Origin: Pseudomonas brassicacearum
GTDB lineage: Bacteria; Pseudomonadota; Gammaproteobacteria; Pseudomonadales; Pseudomonadaceae
Assembly: GCF_009601685.2 (NCBI RefSeq)
Contig: NZ_CP045701.2
Coordinates: forward strand, 1,612,001-1,676,000
Direction of reading: 5' to 3'
Length of the DNA stretch: 64,000 nucleotides
Shown here: in pieces, positions 56,539 to 64,000 of the stretch
Numbering within the stretch: position 1 is the stretch's first letter
How the letters are laid out: each line of letters opens with the position of its first letter
Notes under the pieces: generated by a model
Databases searched by the model: none
The model's input: the letters and a program-made list of their open reading frames with translations, nothing else
Told to the model about the DNA's origin: nothing
Made by a program: the position numbers and the translations under genes

Positions 56539-57138
56539 ATGTCCCGCGTTCTGATCATCGAAAGCAGCGCCCGCCAGCAAGACTCGGTGTCCCGTCAACT
56601 GACCCAGACCTTCATCAGCCAGTGGAAAGCGGCGCACCCGGCCGACGAAATCAGCGTTCGCGACCTGGCCATCAACCCGGTGCCGCACCTGGATGCCAAT
56701 TTGCTGGGTGGCTGGATGAAGCCGACCGAGCAGCGCAACGACGTTGAAAACGCCTCGCTGGAACGCTCCAACCAACTGACCGATGAACTGCTGGCCGCCG
56801 ACGTGCTGGTGATGGCTGCGCCGATGTACAACTTTGCTATCCCCAGCACCCTGAAAGCCTGGCTCGACCACGTGCTGCGTGCCGGTGTGACATTCAAGTA
56901 CACCCCCACCGGCCCTCAAGGCCTGCTGGCCGGCAAGCGCGCCTTCGTCCTCACCGCCCGCGGCGGTATTCATGCCGGCGGCAGCACGGACCATCAGGAG
57001 CCCTACCTGCGCCAGGTCATGGGTTTCATCGGGATCCACGACGTGACCTTCATCCATGCCGAGGGCATGAACCTGGGCGGCGATTTCCAGGAGAAGGGTC
57101 TGAATCAGGCCAACGCCAAACTGTCCCAGGTCGCCTGA
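56539..57138 (+). CDS. azoR: FMN-dependent NADH-azoreductase
   Basis: A 199-residue flavodoxin-fold enzyme reducing azo and quinone compounds. FMN-phosphate loop SSARQQDSVSRQL, then APMYNFAIPSTLKAWLDHVLRAGVTF, the classical AzoR active-site block, and LTARGGIHAG. Usual family length. Flanked upstream by a palindromic operator candidate and downstream by a strong terminator, so a single-gene unit. Confidence 0.95.
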   Translation: MSRVLIIESSARQQDSVSRQLTQTFISQWKAAHPADEISVRDLAINPVPHLDANLLGGWMKPTEQRNDVENASLERSNQLTDELLAADVLVMAAPMYNFAIPSTLKAWLDHVLRAGVTFKYTPTGPQGLLAGKRAFVLTARGGIHAGGSTDHQEPYLRQVMGFIGIHDVTFIHAEGMNLGGDFQEKGLNQANAKLSQVA

Positions 57139-57245
57139 TCCGTTAATCCTCGGGTAATCGCCAGGTGTTCTAGTGACCTGGCGCTTCCCTTCAAACCGTT
57201 TTGCGCATCGAACCTCCCTTTGCACTTATTGCTCCTGAGTGCATC

Positions 57246-57284
57246 AGCCCGATTGAACGCTTTAGCGAAATCGGGCTTTTTTTT
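57246..57284 (+). terminator. rho-independent terminator after azoR
   Basis: AGCCCGATT (57246-57254) pairs with AATCGGGCT (57269-57277), with an inner GCTTTAGC fold, followed by an eight-T run to 57284. Confidence 0.88.
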
Positions 57285-57436
57285 GGGGAAGAGAAAATAA
57301 CGACCACTTGAAATGGGCGCCCCTCAAGCCTTGAGGGCTGGGTGATGTGCAGGTCGCAGACTCACTGGTATTTGGCACGTCTGGCGATGCCTGCTGTGGT
57401 AATTTATGCGCGCAATTACAGTACGGAGACTGTGAT

Positions 57437-59305
57437 ATGTTCAAAGTCAAACGCAAGACATGGGCTTTATTCTTGGTCTACCTCATAGGGGCGGCTGGCT
57501 ATATCTCTTACCTCTATGTCGAGACGCAAAGCGTCCTCACTGACAATATCAATAATAAATTGCTGCATGCCGCGCTGGGCGCTTCGGCCATTCTCGGTGA
57601 CCGTTACCATGACAATCTGGTCGATAAACAGTCCAAATCACCGACGCAAGACTGGGACACCATAGAGCGGCTCTCCGGCTTCAACGAGTCCATGGGCACT
57701 GCTTTTGTCTATAGTGTGATCAAGCGAGGTGGAAAAGCTTATCTGGTCAGTTCCAGCGCATCGAAAAAAGAAATTCAAGAGAAGAATTTCGTGCGTTTCT
57801 TCGATCCTTATCCCGATGCCAGTCAGGCTTTACTCGATAGTTTTGAGCGCAACGAGCCAACCTGGATCGACTACTCGGATCATTGGGGTGATTTTCGCGC
57901 GGTGTTTGTCCCCTTAAAATCACAAGACGGTACCGCGTATGTTGTCGGTGCGGAAGTTACCTTGGCGGACTACTACCAACAACTTAATCATGACGCCCTG
58001 TACCATATCATCCTGGCCATCCTGGTATTTCTCGCTTTCCTGCTTTTGCGCATGCGTGCTCATCTGCAGCAACTGCGAGTCAATGAACAGGTATTAAAAC
58101 AGGCGAAAAATGCCGCCGAGGACGCTGATCGTTCGAAAACCAGCTTTCTGGCAACCATGAGTCATGAAATTCGCACCCCAATGTACGGTGTGATTGGCGC
58201 GACCGAGTTGCTGGCCCGGTCCGCCCTGGATCCCGAGCAACGTCGTCTTCTCACCACGATTCATTCCAGTGGACGGAGCCTGCTGTCTCTTATCGATAAC
58301 ATTCTCGACCTGGCAAAAATCGAGGCGGGCAAACTTGAATTGAAACCTCGTGTTTTCGAAGTGAGAGCGTTGGTTTCATCCTGCATGGAAATGATCCGGC
58401 AAAGTATTCAGGACAAACCGATAGTGCTGGAGGCGCAGTTCTCGCCGGACGTACCGCCTTTGGTCAAAACCGATATGGATTGCCTTCGCCAGATTTTGAT
58501 CAACTTGCTGGGCAATGCGGTCAAATTTACCGACGCCGGTAAAGTTTCCCTCTTGGTCACCACCAGCGGTTATGGCTCTCAAGCGTGGCTCGACTTCTCC
58601 ATACGCGATACCGGCATCGGTATCCCCACGGAACGGCAAGACAACCTGTTCAAGCCCTTTGCCCAGTTTAAAGGGCCAGCAGGACAACGCTTCATAGGGA
58701 GTGGGTTGGGTCTTTCGATCTGTAAGAACCTGCTCGAGGCGCAACAGGGAACGTTATTTTTCACCAGCGAGCCTGGTGTTGGCTCGACATTTTCCTTCTC
58801 GCTCCCCATGGCGCTTTTTTCAGTCTCGGAAATACCCGTCAAGGATGATCATGCGACGGTTGGCTTCGACTCATCTTTTGCCGAGGATTATCCGCTCGAT
58901 ATCCTTTTGGTGGAGAACCACCCGGTGAGTCAGAAGGTGGCCATGGCGATGCTACAAGAGTTGGGTTATGCACCCGACCTTGCGTCAGATGGCCTGGAAG
59001 CGGTCAATCGTTGTATGGCTTCGATGCCAGAGATCATTCTGATGGATATCAACCTGCCCGTGATGGATGGGTTGGAGGCCGTGCGCAGAATCCGCGAATT
59101 ACCCCTGGGCGATACTTGCTACATCGTTGCTTTCACCGCGAGTGTTTTTTCCAGCGAGATAGAGCGTTTCAGGGCTGCGGGTGCCGATGACATCTTGACC
59201 AAACCGGCAAACTTCCAGGCGCTGACCCGAGTGCTCCAGCGTGCCGCCAACCATCGGCACCAGCGTCAGGCCAACCCTTGGGTCGTGGATGAAGTTTCAA
59301 GTTAG
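57437..59305 (+). CDS. hybrid sensor histidine kinase with C-terminal receiver domain
   Basis: A 622-residue membrane kinase: membrane segments at about 9-28 and 188-206 around a periplasmic sensor of about 160 residues, then HisKA with His243 in MSHEIRTPM, ATPase N-box [13 protein letters not shown]-boxes DTGIGIP and [10 protein letters not shown], and a receiver domain with phospho-acceptor Asp537 ([11 protein letters not shown]), Thr567 and Lys589. The receiver's usual acidic pair is E493-N494 (LVENHPV). GGAG precedes the ATG. No response regulator gene is adjacent. Signal unknown. Confidence 0.93.
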   Translation: MFKVKRKTWALFLVYLIGAAGYISYLYVETQSVLTDNINNKLLHAALGASAILGDRYHDNLVDKQSKSPTQDWDTIERLSGFNESMGTAFVYSVIKRGGKAYLVSSSASKKEIQEKNFVRFFDPYPDASQALLDSFERNEPTWIDYSDHWGDFRAVFVPLKSQDGTAYVVGAEVTLADYYQQLNHDALYHIILAILVFLAFLLLRMRAHLQQLRVNEQVLKQAKNAAEDADRSKTSFLATMSHEIRTPMYGVIGATELLARSALDPEQRRLLTTIHSSGRSLLSLIDNILDLAKIEAGKLELKPRVFEVRALVSSCMEMIRQSIQDKPIVLEAQFSPDVPPLVKTDMDCLRQILINLLGNAVKFTDAGKVSLLVTTSGYGSQAWLDFSIRDTGIGIPTERQDNLFKPFAQFKGPAGQRFIGSGLGLSICKNLLEAQQGTLFFTSEPGVGSTFSFSLPMALFSVSEIPVKDDHATVGFDSSFAEDYPLDILLVENHPVSQKVAMAMLQELGYAPDLASDGLEAVNRCMASMPEIILMDINLPVMDGLEAVRRIRELPLGDTCYIVAFTASVFSSEIERFRAAGADDILTKPANFQALTRVLQRAANHRHQRQANPWVVDEVSS

Positions 59306-59315
59306 TGGGAAACCA

Positions 59316-59342
59316 GTGGGAGCGAGCAAGCTCGCTCCCATC
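59316..59342. terminator. short REP-like hairpin after the kinase gene
   Basis: GGGAGCGAGC and GCTCGCTCCC form a near-perfect stem with a very small loop, 10 bp past the kinase stop. It resembles a compact REP half-pair and may act as a 3' end structure; no T-run follows. Confidence 0.5.
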
Positions 59343-59386
59343 GTTCAAAAACGCTATCTTCGCCGCCATTCGATACGAGGGGCGGT

Positions 59387-60253
59387 ATGGGCTATCTACT
59401 TTTTGTGACATTGATCCAGGCGTTTTCCTTCAGCCTGATCGGCGAGTACCTGGCTGGGCATGTGGACAGTTATTTCGCGGTACTGGTGCGAGTGCTGCTG
59501 GCCGGGCTGGTGTTCATTCCGCTGACGCGCTGGCGCCAGGTGGAGCCGGCGTTCATGCGCGGCATGCTGTTGATCGGCGCCTTGCAGTTCGGCGTCACCT
59601 ACGTCTGCCTGTACCTGAGTTTCCGAGTGTTGACGGTGCCCGAGGTGCTGCTTTTCACCATCCTGACGCCCCTGCACGTGACCTTGATCGAGGACGCGCT
59701 GAACCGACGCTTCAATCCCTGGGCGCTGATCGCGGCGCTGGTGGCCGTGGCCGGTGCGGCGGTGATTCGCTACGACCGGATCAACCCGGATTTCTTCATG
59801 GGCTTCTTGCTGCTGCAATTGGCCAACTTCACCTACGCTGCCGGACAGGTGCTGTACAAACACCTGGTGGCCCGCCACCCGAGCGACCTGCCGCACTACC
59901 GGCGTTTCGGTTATTTCTATCTCGGTGCGCTGATGGTGGCGTTGCCGGCTTTCCTGCTGTTCGGCAAGGCCAACTTCTGGCCGCAAGCGCCGCTGCAATG
60001 GGGCGTGCTGGTGTTCCTCGGCCTGGTCTCCACCGCGCTGGGGCTGTACTGGTGGAACAAAGGCGCGTGCCTGGTCAACGGCGGGACGCTGGCGGTGATG
60101 AACAACCTGCATGTGCCGGTGGGCCTGCTGGTGAACTTGCTGATCTGGAATCAGCACGAGGCATTGGGGCGGTTGCTGCTGGGTGGGTCGGTGATATTGG
60201 CGGCGGTGTGGATCAGTCGGTTGGGGGTACGCCAACCGCAACCTGCAAACTGA
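59387..60253 (+). CDS. DMT-superfamily (EamA) amino-acid/amine transporter-like protein
   Basis: A 288-residue protein with ten predicted helices; the block VPEVLLFTILTPLHVTLIED and a second EamA repeat (LGLVSTALGLYWWNKGACLV) are clear. It resembles the carboxylate/amino acid/amine exporter branch. ATG with GAGGGG upstream. A family B REP pair follows. Third EamA-type transporter in the window; not closely similar to the other two. Confidence 0.88.
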   Translation: MGYLLFVTLIQAFSFSLIGEYLAGHVDSYFAVLVRVLLAGLVFIPLTRWRQVEPAFMRGMLLIGALQFGVTYVCLYLSFRVLTVPEVLLFTILTPLHVTLIEDALNRRFNPWALIAALVAVAGAAVIRYDRINPDFFMGFLLLQLANFTYAAGQVLYKHLVARHPSDLPHYRRFGYFYLGALMVALPAFLLFGKANFWPQAPLQWGVLVFLGLVSTALGLYWWNKGACLVNGGTLAVMNNLHVPVGLLVNLLIWNQHEALGRLLLGGSVILAAVWISRLGVRQPQPAN

Positions 60254-60261
60254 AAAATCCT

Positions 60262-60351
60262 TGTGGGAGCGGGCTTGCTCGCGAAAGCGGAGTGTCAGGC
60301 AACAAATATATCGACTGAGACGACGCCTTCGCGAGCAAGCCCGCTCCCACA
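60262..60351. repeat. REP pair, family B
   Basis: TGTGGGAGCGGGCTTGCTCG (from 60262) and its inverse GAGCAAGCCCGCTCCCACA ending at 60351, with a 34-bp AT-rich spacer. Between convergent genes. Confidence 0.85.
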
Positions 60352-60368
60352 GGGGGATCTGTGCTGGG

Positions 60369-61667
60369 TCAAACCACCTGCTTCTGCGGCTCCGGCAACT
60401 GGCTCGCCCCCAGCACCGCCGGCAGCAGCCCCGAACGCAGGTCCGTGCCGCTTGGCTGCTGGTACAGGTTCAACCCGAACTCCGGCATCACCGCCAGCAG
60501 GTAATCGAAAATATCCCCTTGGATACGCTCGTAGTCGGCCCATGCGGTGGTGCGGGTGAAGCAGTAGATTTCCAGCGGGATGCCCTGGGCGGTGGTCTGC
60601 ATCTGCCGGACCATGCAGGTCATGTTCGGCTGGATCTCCGGGTGGCTTTTCAAATACGCCAGTGCGTAAGCGCGGAAGGTGCCCAGGTTGGTCATCCGCC
60701 GACGGTTGGCCGACATCGCCGCGACGTTGCCCTGGGCCTCGTTCCAGGCCTTGAGTTCGGCCTGCTTGCGGCCGATGTAGTCGGTCAGCAGGCGCACCTG
60801 GGTCAGGCGCTGCTCTTCCTCGTCATGCAGGAAACGCACGCCACTGGCGTCGATGAACAGGCAGCGCTTGATCCGTCGCCCGCCGGACTGCTGCATGCCG
60901 CGCCAGTTCTTGAACGACTCGGACATCAGGCGCCAGGTGGGGATCGAGACGATGGTCTTGTCGAAATTCTGCACCTTGACCGTGTGCAGCGTGATATCCA
61001 CCACGTCACCGTCGGCGCCGACCTGGGGCATCTCGATCCAGTCGCCGACCCGCAGCATGTCGTTGCTGGTCAGTTGCACGCTGGCGACGAACGACAGCAG
61101 GGTGTCCTTGTAGACCAACAGAATCACCGCCGACATGGCCCCCAGACCCGACAGCAGCAACAGCGGCGAGCGGTCGATCAGGGTGGCAACGATGATGATT
61201 GCGCCAAACACATACAGCACCATCTTCGCCAGTTGCACATAGCCTTTGATCGAGCGGGTGCGGGCGTGCTCGGTGCGGGCGTAGACATCCAACAGGGCGC
61301 TGAGCAGGGCGCTGATGGCCAGCACCATGAACAAAATGGTGAAGGCCAGGGCGACATTGCCCAGGAAAACCATACTGGTCTTGCTCAGTTCCGGCACCAG
61401 GTGCAGGCCGAACTGGATGATCAGTGAGGGCGTCATCTGTGCCAGGCGATGAAAGACCTTGTTATGGCGCAGGTCGTTGACCCAGTTCAAGGCCGGTTGG
61501 CGCCCCAGCAACTTGGCAGCGTGCAAAATCAGATAGCGCGCCACACGGCCAAGCACCAGGGCGATGACCAGCAGCAATATCAGGGCGAGGCTGGAATGCA
61601 GGATCGGGTGCTGGTCAAGGGCACCCCAGAGATCTTGGAGCTTGACCCAGAGTTGTTTGATGTCCAT
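60369..61667 (-). CDS. mechanosensitive ion channel (MscS/YbdG-like)
   Basis: A 432-residue protein with about five N-terminal membrane helices (first at about 22-45, others to about 190), then the MscS beta domain: GLGAMSAVILLVYKDTLLSF, RVGDWIEMPQVGADGDVVD and NFDKTIVSIPTWRLM. The size and the long C-terminus match YbdG-type channels that respond to mild osmotic change. Convergent with the EamA gene and divergent from the helicase. Confidence 0.9.
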   Translation of the reverse strand: MDIKQLWVKLQDLWGALDQHPILHSSLALILLLVIALVLGRVARYLILHAAKLLGRQPALNWVNDLRHNKVFHRLAQMTPSLIIQFGLHLVPELSKTSMVFLGNVALAFTILFMVLAISALLSALLDVYARTEHARTRSIKGYVQLAKMVLYVFGAIIIVATLIDRSPLLLLSGLGAMSAVILLVYKDTLLSFVASVQLTSNDMLRVGDWIEMPQVGADGDVVDITLHTVKVQNFDKTIVSIPTWRLMSESFKNWRGMQQSGGRRIKRCLFIDASGVRFLHDEEEQRLTQVRLLTDYIGRKQAELKAWNEAQGNVAAMSANRRRMTNLGTFRAYALAYLKSHPEIQPNMTCMVRQMQTTAQGIPLEIYCFTRTTAWADYERIQGDIFDYLLAVMPEFGLNLYQQPSGTDLRSGLLPAVLGASQLPEPQKQVV

Positions 61668-61860
61668 GGGCGAAACGGTTCTTCTATAAAGACGCGACGG
61701 TGCAATTAGAGCATTTAAGCCCGGTCAAGTGACCGTTGATGCAATAACGGCTGATAAAAATGCACTGATTTACCGCCGTTTGTATAAAGAAACTCGGCCT
61801 TCGCGCTCGAAACCGTTACCCTATGCAGCTGTTTTTTTGCATTTCTTCGAGGTAGCACCC

Positions 61861-63207
61861 GTGTTTTCCCAATTCGCCCTGCACGAACGCCTGCTCAAAG
61901 CCGTGGCCGAGCTTAAATTTGTCGAGCCAACGCCGGTGCAGGCAGCGGCTATTCCGCTCGCGCTCCAGGGGCGTGACCTGCGGGTGACGGCGCAAACCGG
62001 CAGCGGCAAGACCGCCGCGTTCGTGCTGCCGATCCTCAACCGCCTGATCGGCCCGGCCAAGGTCCGCGTCAGCATCAAGACGCTGATCCTGCTGCCAACC
62101 CGTGAACTGGCCCAGCAGACCTTGAAGGAAGTGGAACGCTTCTCGCAGTTCACCTTCATCAAGTCCGGCCTGATCACTGGCGGCGAAGACTTCAAGGTCC
62201 AGGCCGCGATGCTGCGCAAGGTGCCGGACATCCTGATCGGCACCCCCGGGCGGATGATCGAGCAGTTGAACGCCGGCAACCTCGACCTCAAGGAAGTCGA
62301 AGTGCTGGTGCTGGACGAAGCCGACCGCATGCTGGACATGGGCTTTGCCGAAGACGTGCAGCGCCTGGTGGACGAGTGCACCAACCGCCAGCAGACCATG
62401 CTGTTCTCCGCCACCACTGGCGGCTCGGGCCTGCGGGAGATGATCGCCAAGGTGCTGAACAACCCCGAGCACCTGCAGCTCAACGCGGTCAGCCAACTGA
62501 ACTCCACCACCCGCCAGCAGATCATCACCGCTGACCACAACCAGCACAAAGAACAGATCGTCAACTGGTTGCTGGCCAACGAGACCTACGAAAAAGCCAT
62601 CGTATTCACCAACACCCGGGCCATGGCCGATCGCATCTACGGTCGCCTGGTGGCTCAGGAATACAAGGCGTTCGTGCTGCACGGCGAGAAGGACCAGAAG
62701 GACCGCAAGCTGGCCATCGACCGCCTCAAGCAGGGCGGCGTGAAAATCCTCGTCGCCACCGACGTCGCCGCCCGCGGCCTGGACGTGGAAGGCCTGGACA
62801 TGGTCATCAACTTCGACATGCCCCGCAGCGGCGACGAATACGTGCACCGCATCGGTCGTACCGGACGCGCTGGCAACGATGGCCTGGCGATCTCGCTGAT
62901 CTGCCACGGCGACTGGAACCTGATGTCGAGCGTCGAGCGCTACCTCAAGCAGAGCTTCGAGCGCCGCACCATCAAGGAAGTCAAAGGCACCTACGGCGGA
63001 CCGAAGAAGGTCAAGGCCTCGGGCAAGGCCGTAGGCGTGAAGAAGAAAAAGGTCGACGCCAAGGGCGACAAGAAGAAAACCGGCGCCAAGGCCCCGACCA
63101 AGCGCAAGACCGCCAACCGCCCGAAGAGCGACACCCCGTCGCTGGTCAGCAAGGACGGCATGGCCCCGCTCAAGCGCCGTAAGCCAGAGGCGCCGGCGGC
63201 TGAGTGA
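61861..63207 (+). CDS. DEAD-box RNA helicase with basic C-terminal tail
   Basis: A 448-residue helicase. Q motif region VEPTPVQAAAIPLALQ, Walker A AQTGSGKTAAF, PTRELAQQ, TPGR, DEAD in VLVLDEADRMLDMG, SAT, ATDVAARGLDV and HRIGRTGRAG are all present. The last 80 residues are highly Lys/Arg-rich (VGVKKKKVDAKGDKKKTGA), likely to bind RNA. GTG 61861 with GAGG upstream; longer frames add a weak, low-quality leader. Close to the RhlE/SrmB group; subfamily not certain. Confidence 0.93.
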   Translation: MFSQFALHERLLKAVAELKFVEPTPVQAAAIPLALQGRDLRVTAQTGSGKTAAFVLPILNRLIGPAKVRVSIKTLILLPTRELAQQTLKEVERFSQFTFIKSGLITGGEDFKVQAAMLRKVPDILIGTPGRMIEQLNAGNLDLKEVEVLVLDEADRMLDMGFAEDVQRLVDECTNRQQTMLFSATTGGSGLREMIAKVLNNPEHLQLNAVSQLNSTTRQQIITADHNQHKEQIVNWLLANETYEKAIVFTNTRAMADRIYGRLVAQEYKAFVLHGEKDQKDRKLAIDRLKQGGVKILVATDVAARGLDVEGLDMVINFDMPRSGDEYVHRIGRTGRAGNDGLAISLICHGDWNLMSSVERYLKQSFERRTIKEVKGTYGGPKKVKASGKAVGVKKKKVDAKGDKKKTGAKAPTKRKTANRPKSDTPSLVSKDGMAPLKRRKPEAPAAE

Positions 63208-63232
63208 GTCAGCGTTAGCGTTTTATAAAAAG

Positions 63233-63257
63233 AACCGGACCTTGAGTCCGGTTTTTT
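63233..63257 (+). terminator. rho-independent terminator after the DEAD-box helicase
   Basis: AACCGGAC and GTCCGGTT form a perfect 8-bp stem around CTTGA, followed by TTTT. 25 bp after the stop codon. Confidence 0.9.
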
Positions 63258-63283
63258 ATGGGTGACTGAAACTGACAAAACCC

Positions 63284-63494
63284 TGTGGCGAGGGACCTGT
63301 AGGAGCTGGCGAAGCCTGCGATCTTTTGATCTTGATCTTGATCTTGATCTTGATCTTGATCTTGATCTTGATCTTTCGCTTGCGACTCAATTGTAGGAGA
63401 CAAGATCGCAGCCTCGTTGCACTCGACAGCTCCTACGCTCCTACGCGCCTACATAGCTCCTGCGATCCAGCGAGAGCAAGCTCCCTCGCCACAA
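63284..63494. repeat. composite repeat: family A copy 7 between family C half-REPs
   Basis: Truncated half-REP C TGTGGCGAGGGA (63284-63295) runs into the family A core at 63298. After one GATCTTTT (63320-63327) there are eight perfect GATCTT units (63328-63375), the inner hairpin, right arm and a short tail of CTCCTACG-type units. The inverted half-REP C AGCGAGAGCAAGCTCCCTCG ends at 63494. Same layout and the same unit number as at 35760. Confidence 0.88.
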
Positions 63495-63521
63495 AAGCGG
63501 GTTGTGCTCGGCTGTGGCTAA

Positions 63522-63797
63522 TCATCCAGCCTTCTTCTCAGCGTTCTTCAATTCTTCCAGACGCTTATCAATCAACTGGCACTTATCCGGCACATCCTTG
63601 CTGGCAGTCTCCAGGTCCATGGCCTTTAACTCGTCGTTCATTTCCTTGGCCTTGGCCGGGTTCTGCTCGGTGAGCTTGGTCACTTCTTTTGCCAACTGTT
63701 CGCGCTTGGCGGTCGCTTCCTCTGGCGTACAAGTGGCCCAGGCGGGCAGGGCGCAGGTGAGGGTGGCGGCGAGGGTGAGTTTCAAGAGGGTTTTCAT
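63522..63797 (-). CDS. small exported helical protein
   Basis: A 91-residue protein with a signal peptide (MKTLLKLTLAATLTCALPAWA, cut before TCTPEE). The mature part is mainly charged helix (ATAKREQLAKEVTKLTEQNP, then KCQLIDKRLEELKNAEKKAG), probably a coiled coil or helical hairpin, with two cysteines (TCTPEE and DKCQL) positioned to bridge. Function unknown; small periplasmic proteins of this kind are common in Pseudomonas. Confidence 0.78.
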   Translation of the reverse strand: MKTLLKLTLAATLTCALPAWATCTPEEATAKREQLAKEVTKLTEQNPAKAKEMNDELKAMDLETASKDVPDKCQLIDKRLEELKNAEKKAG

Positions 63798-63929
63798 GGC
63801 AGGGCCTCATATTCCTTGTTGGGCAGGTAATGGGTTGAGGCCCGAGCTGGATCGAAAGTTCACCTTGAGCGCTCATCGCTTGAGGTCTTTTTCGAAGTTT
63901 TCCTAGCCGATATTAAACAGTCGGCTACC

Positions 63930-64000
63930 ATGGAGGATGCGACTAGTAGCCCTGTGCCTGCAACGCCGGGACGCTTCTCGACACGGAATTTGAGTGGTGG
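63930..64000 (+). CDS. possible start of a gene leaving the window (partial)
   Basis: From ATG 63930 there are 23 open codons to the edge (MEDATSSPVPATPGRFSTRN). No clear ribosome-binding site precedes it. It may be the start of a protein or chance. The stretch 63798-63929 shows nothing else recognisable. Confidence 0.25.
   Translation, partial: MEDATSSPVPATPGRFSTRNLSG

Overview
The window looks like ordinary chromosome from a fluorescens-group Pseudomonas. The coding DNA is GC-rich, intergenic gaps are packed with Pseudomonas REP sequences, and the gene set is typical of the genus (rnd-ycgL, aceK, eptA, lpxO, an OprP-type porin, azoR with its LysR regulator, hrpA). I see no rRNA, tRNA, CRISPR array, prophage, insertion sequence or transposase gene. 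Assignments rest on reading the protein sequences; no database search was run.

Layout. 0-9 kb: a chemoreceptor with a probable FliA promoter, a phytanoyl-CoA-dioxygenase-like enzyme, AraC and cupin genes, two LysR regulators around an orphan CHMI-type isomerase, and a glutamine-synthetase-family ligase. 9-18 kb: lipid A phosphoethanolamine transferase, rnd-ycgL, a 2-hydroxyacid dehydrogenase, nitroreductase, ycgN followed by a peptidase-like exported protein lacking zinc ligands, and a TrmH-type methyltransferase. 18-26 kb: a DUF2933/copper ATPase pair, an HNH protein, a spermidine-synthase-like protein, a cNMP-binding protein and oligopeptidase B. 25-35 kb: a class II amidotransferase between two membrane proteins, an MFS transporter followed by pxpABC (5-oxoproline use), a MoxR/VWA pair, a DUF748 protein and cysK. 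36-48 kb: lpxO, two EamA transporters, aceK, hrpA, a long KAS III enzyme, and an ECF sigma factor with a very small anti-sigma factor. 48-64 kb: an OprP-like porin behind a Pho-box-like site, a FemAB/GNAT-like protein, aqpZ, an ABC exporter, a LysR/hydrolase/ppiA operon divergent from an exported-protein gene and azoR, a hybrid histidine kinase, another EamA transporter, a YbdG-like channel and a DEAD-box helicase.

The most unusual feature is the intergenic repeats. Besides standard inverted REP pairs, seven copies of a roughly 95-bp imperfect palindrome (family A: TAGGAGCTGGCGAAGCCTGC at one end, CTCGTTGCACTCGACAGCTC at the other) occur. Three carry an internal GATC-containing tandem repeat expanded to exactly eight units, some have 9-11-bp repeats at their outer end, and at least two sit between half-REPs of another family. 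This nested, still-changing structure is the best candidate here for something poorly described.
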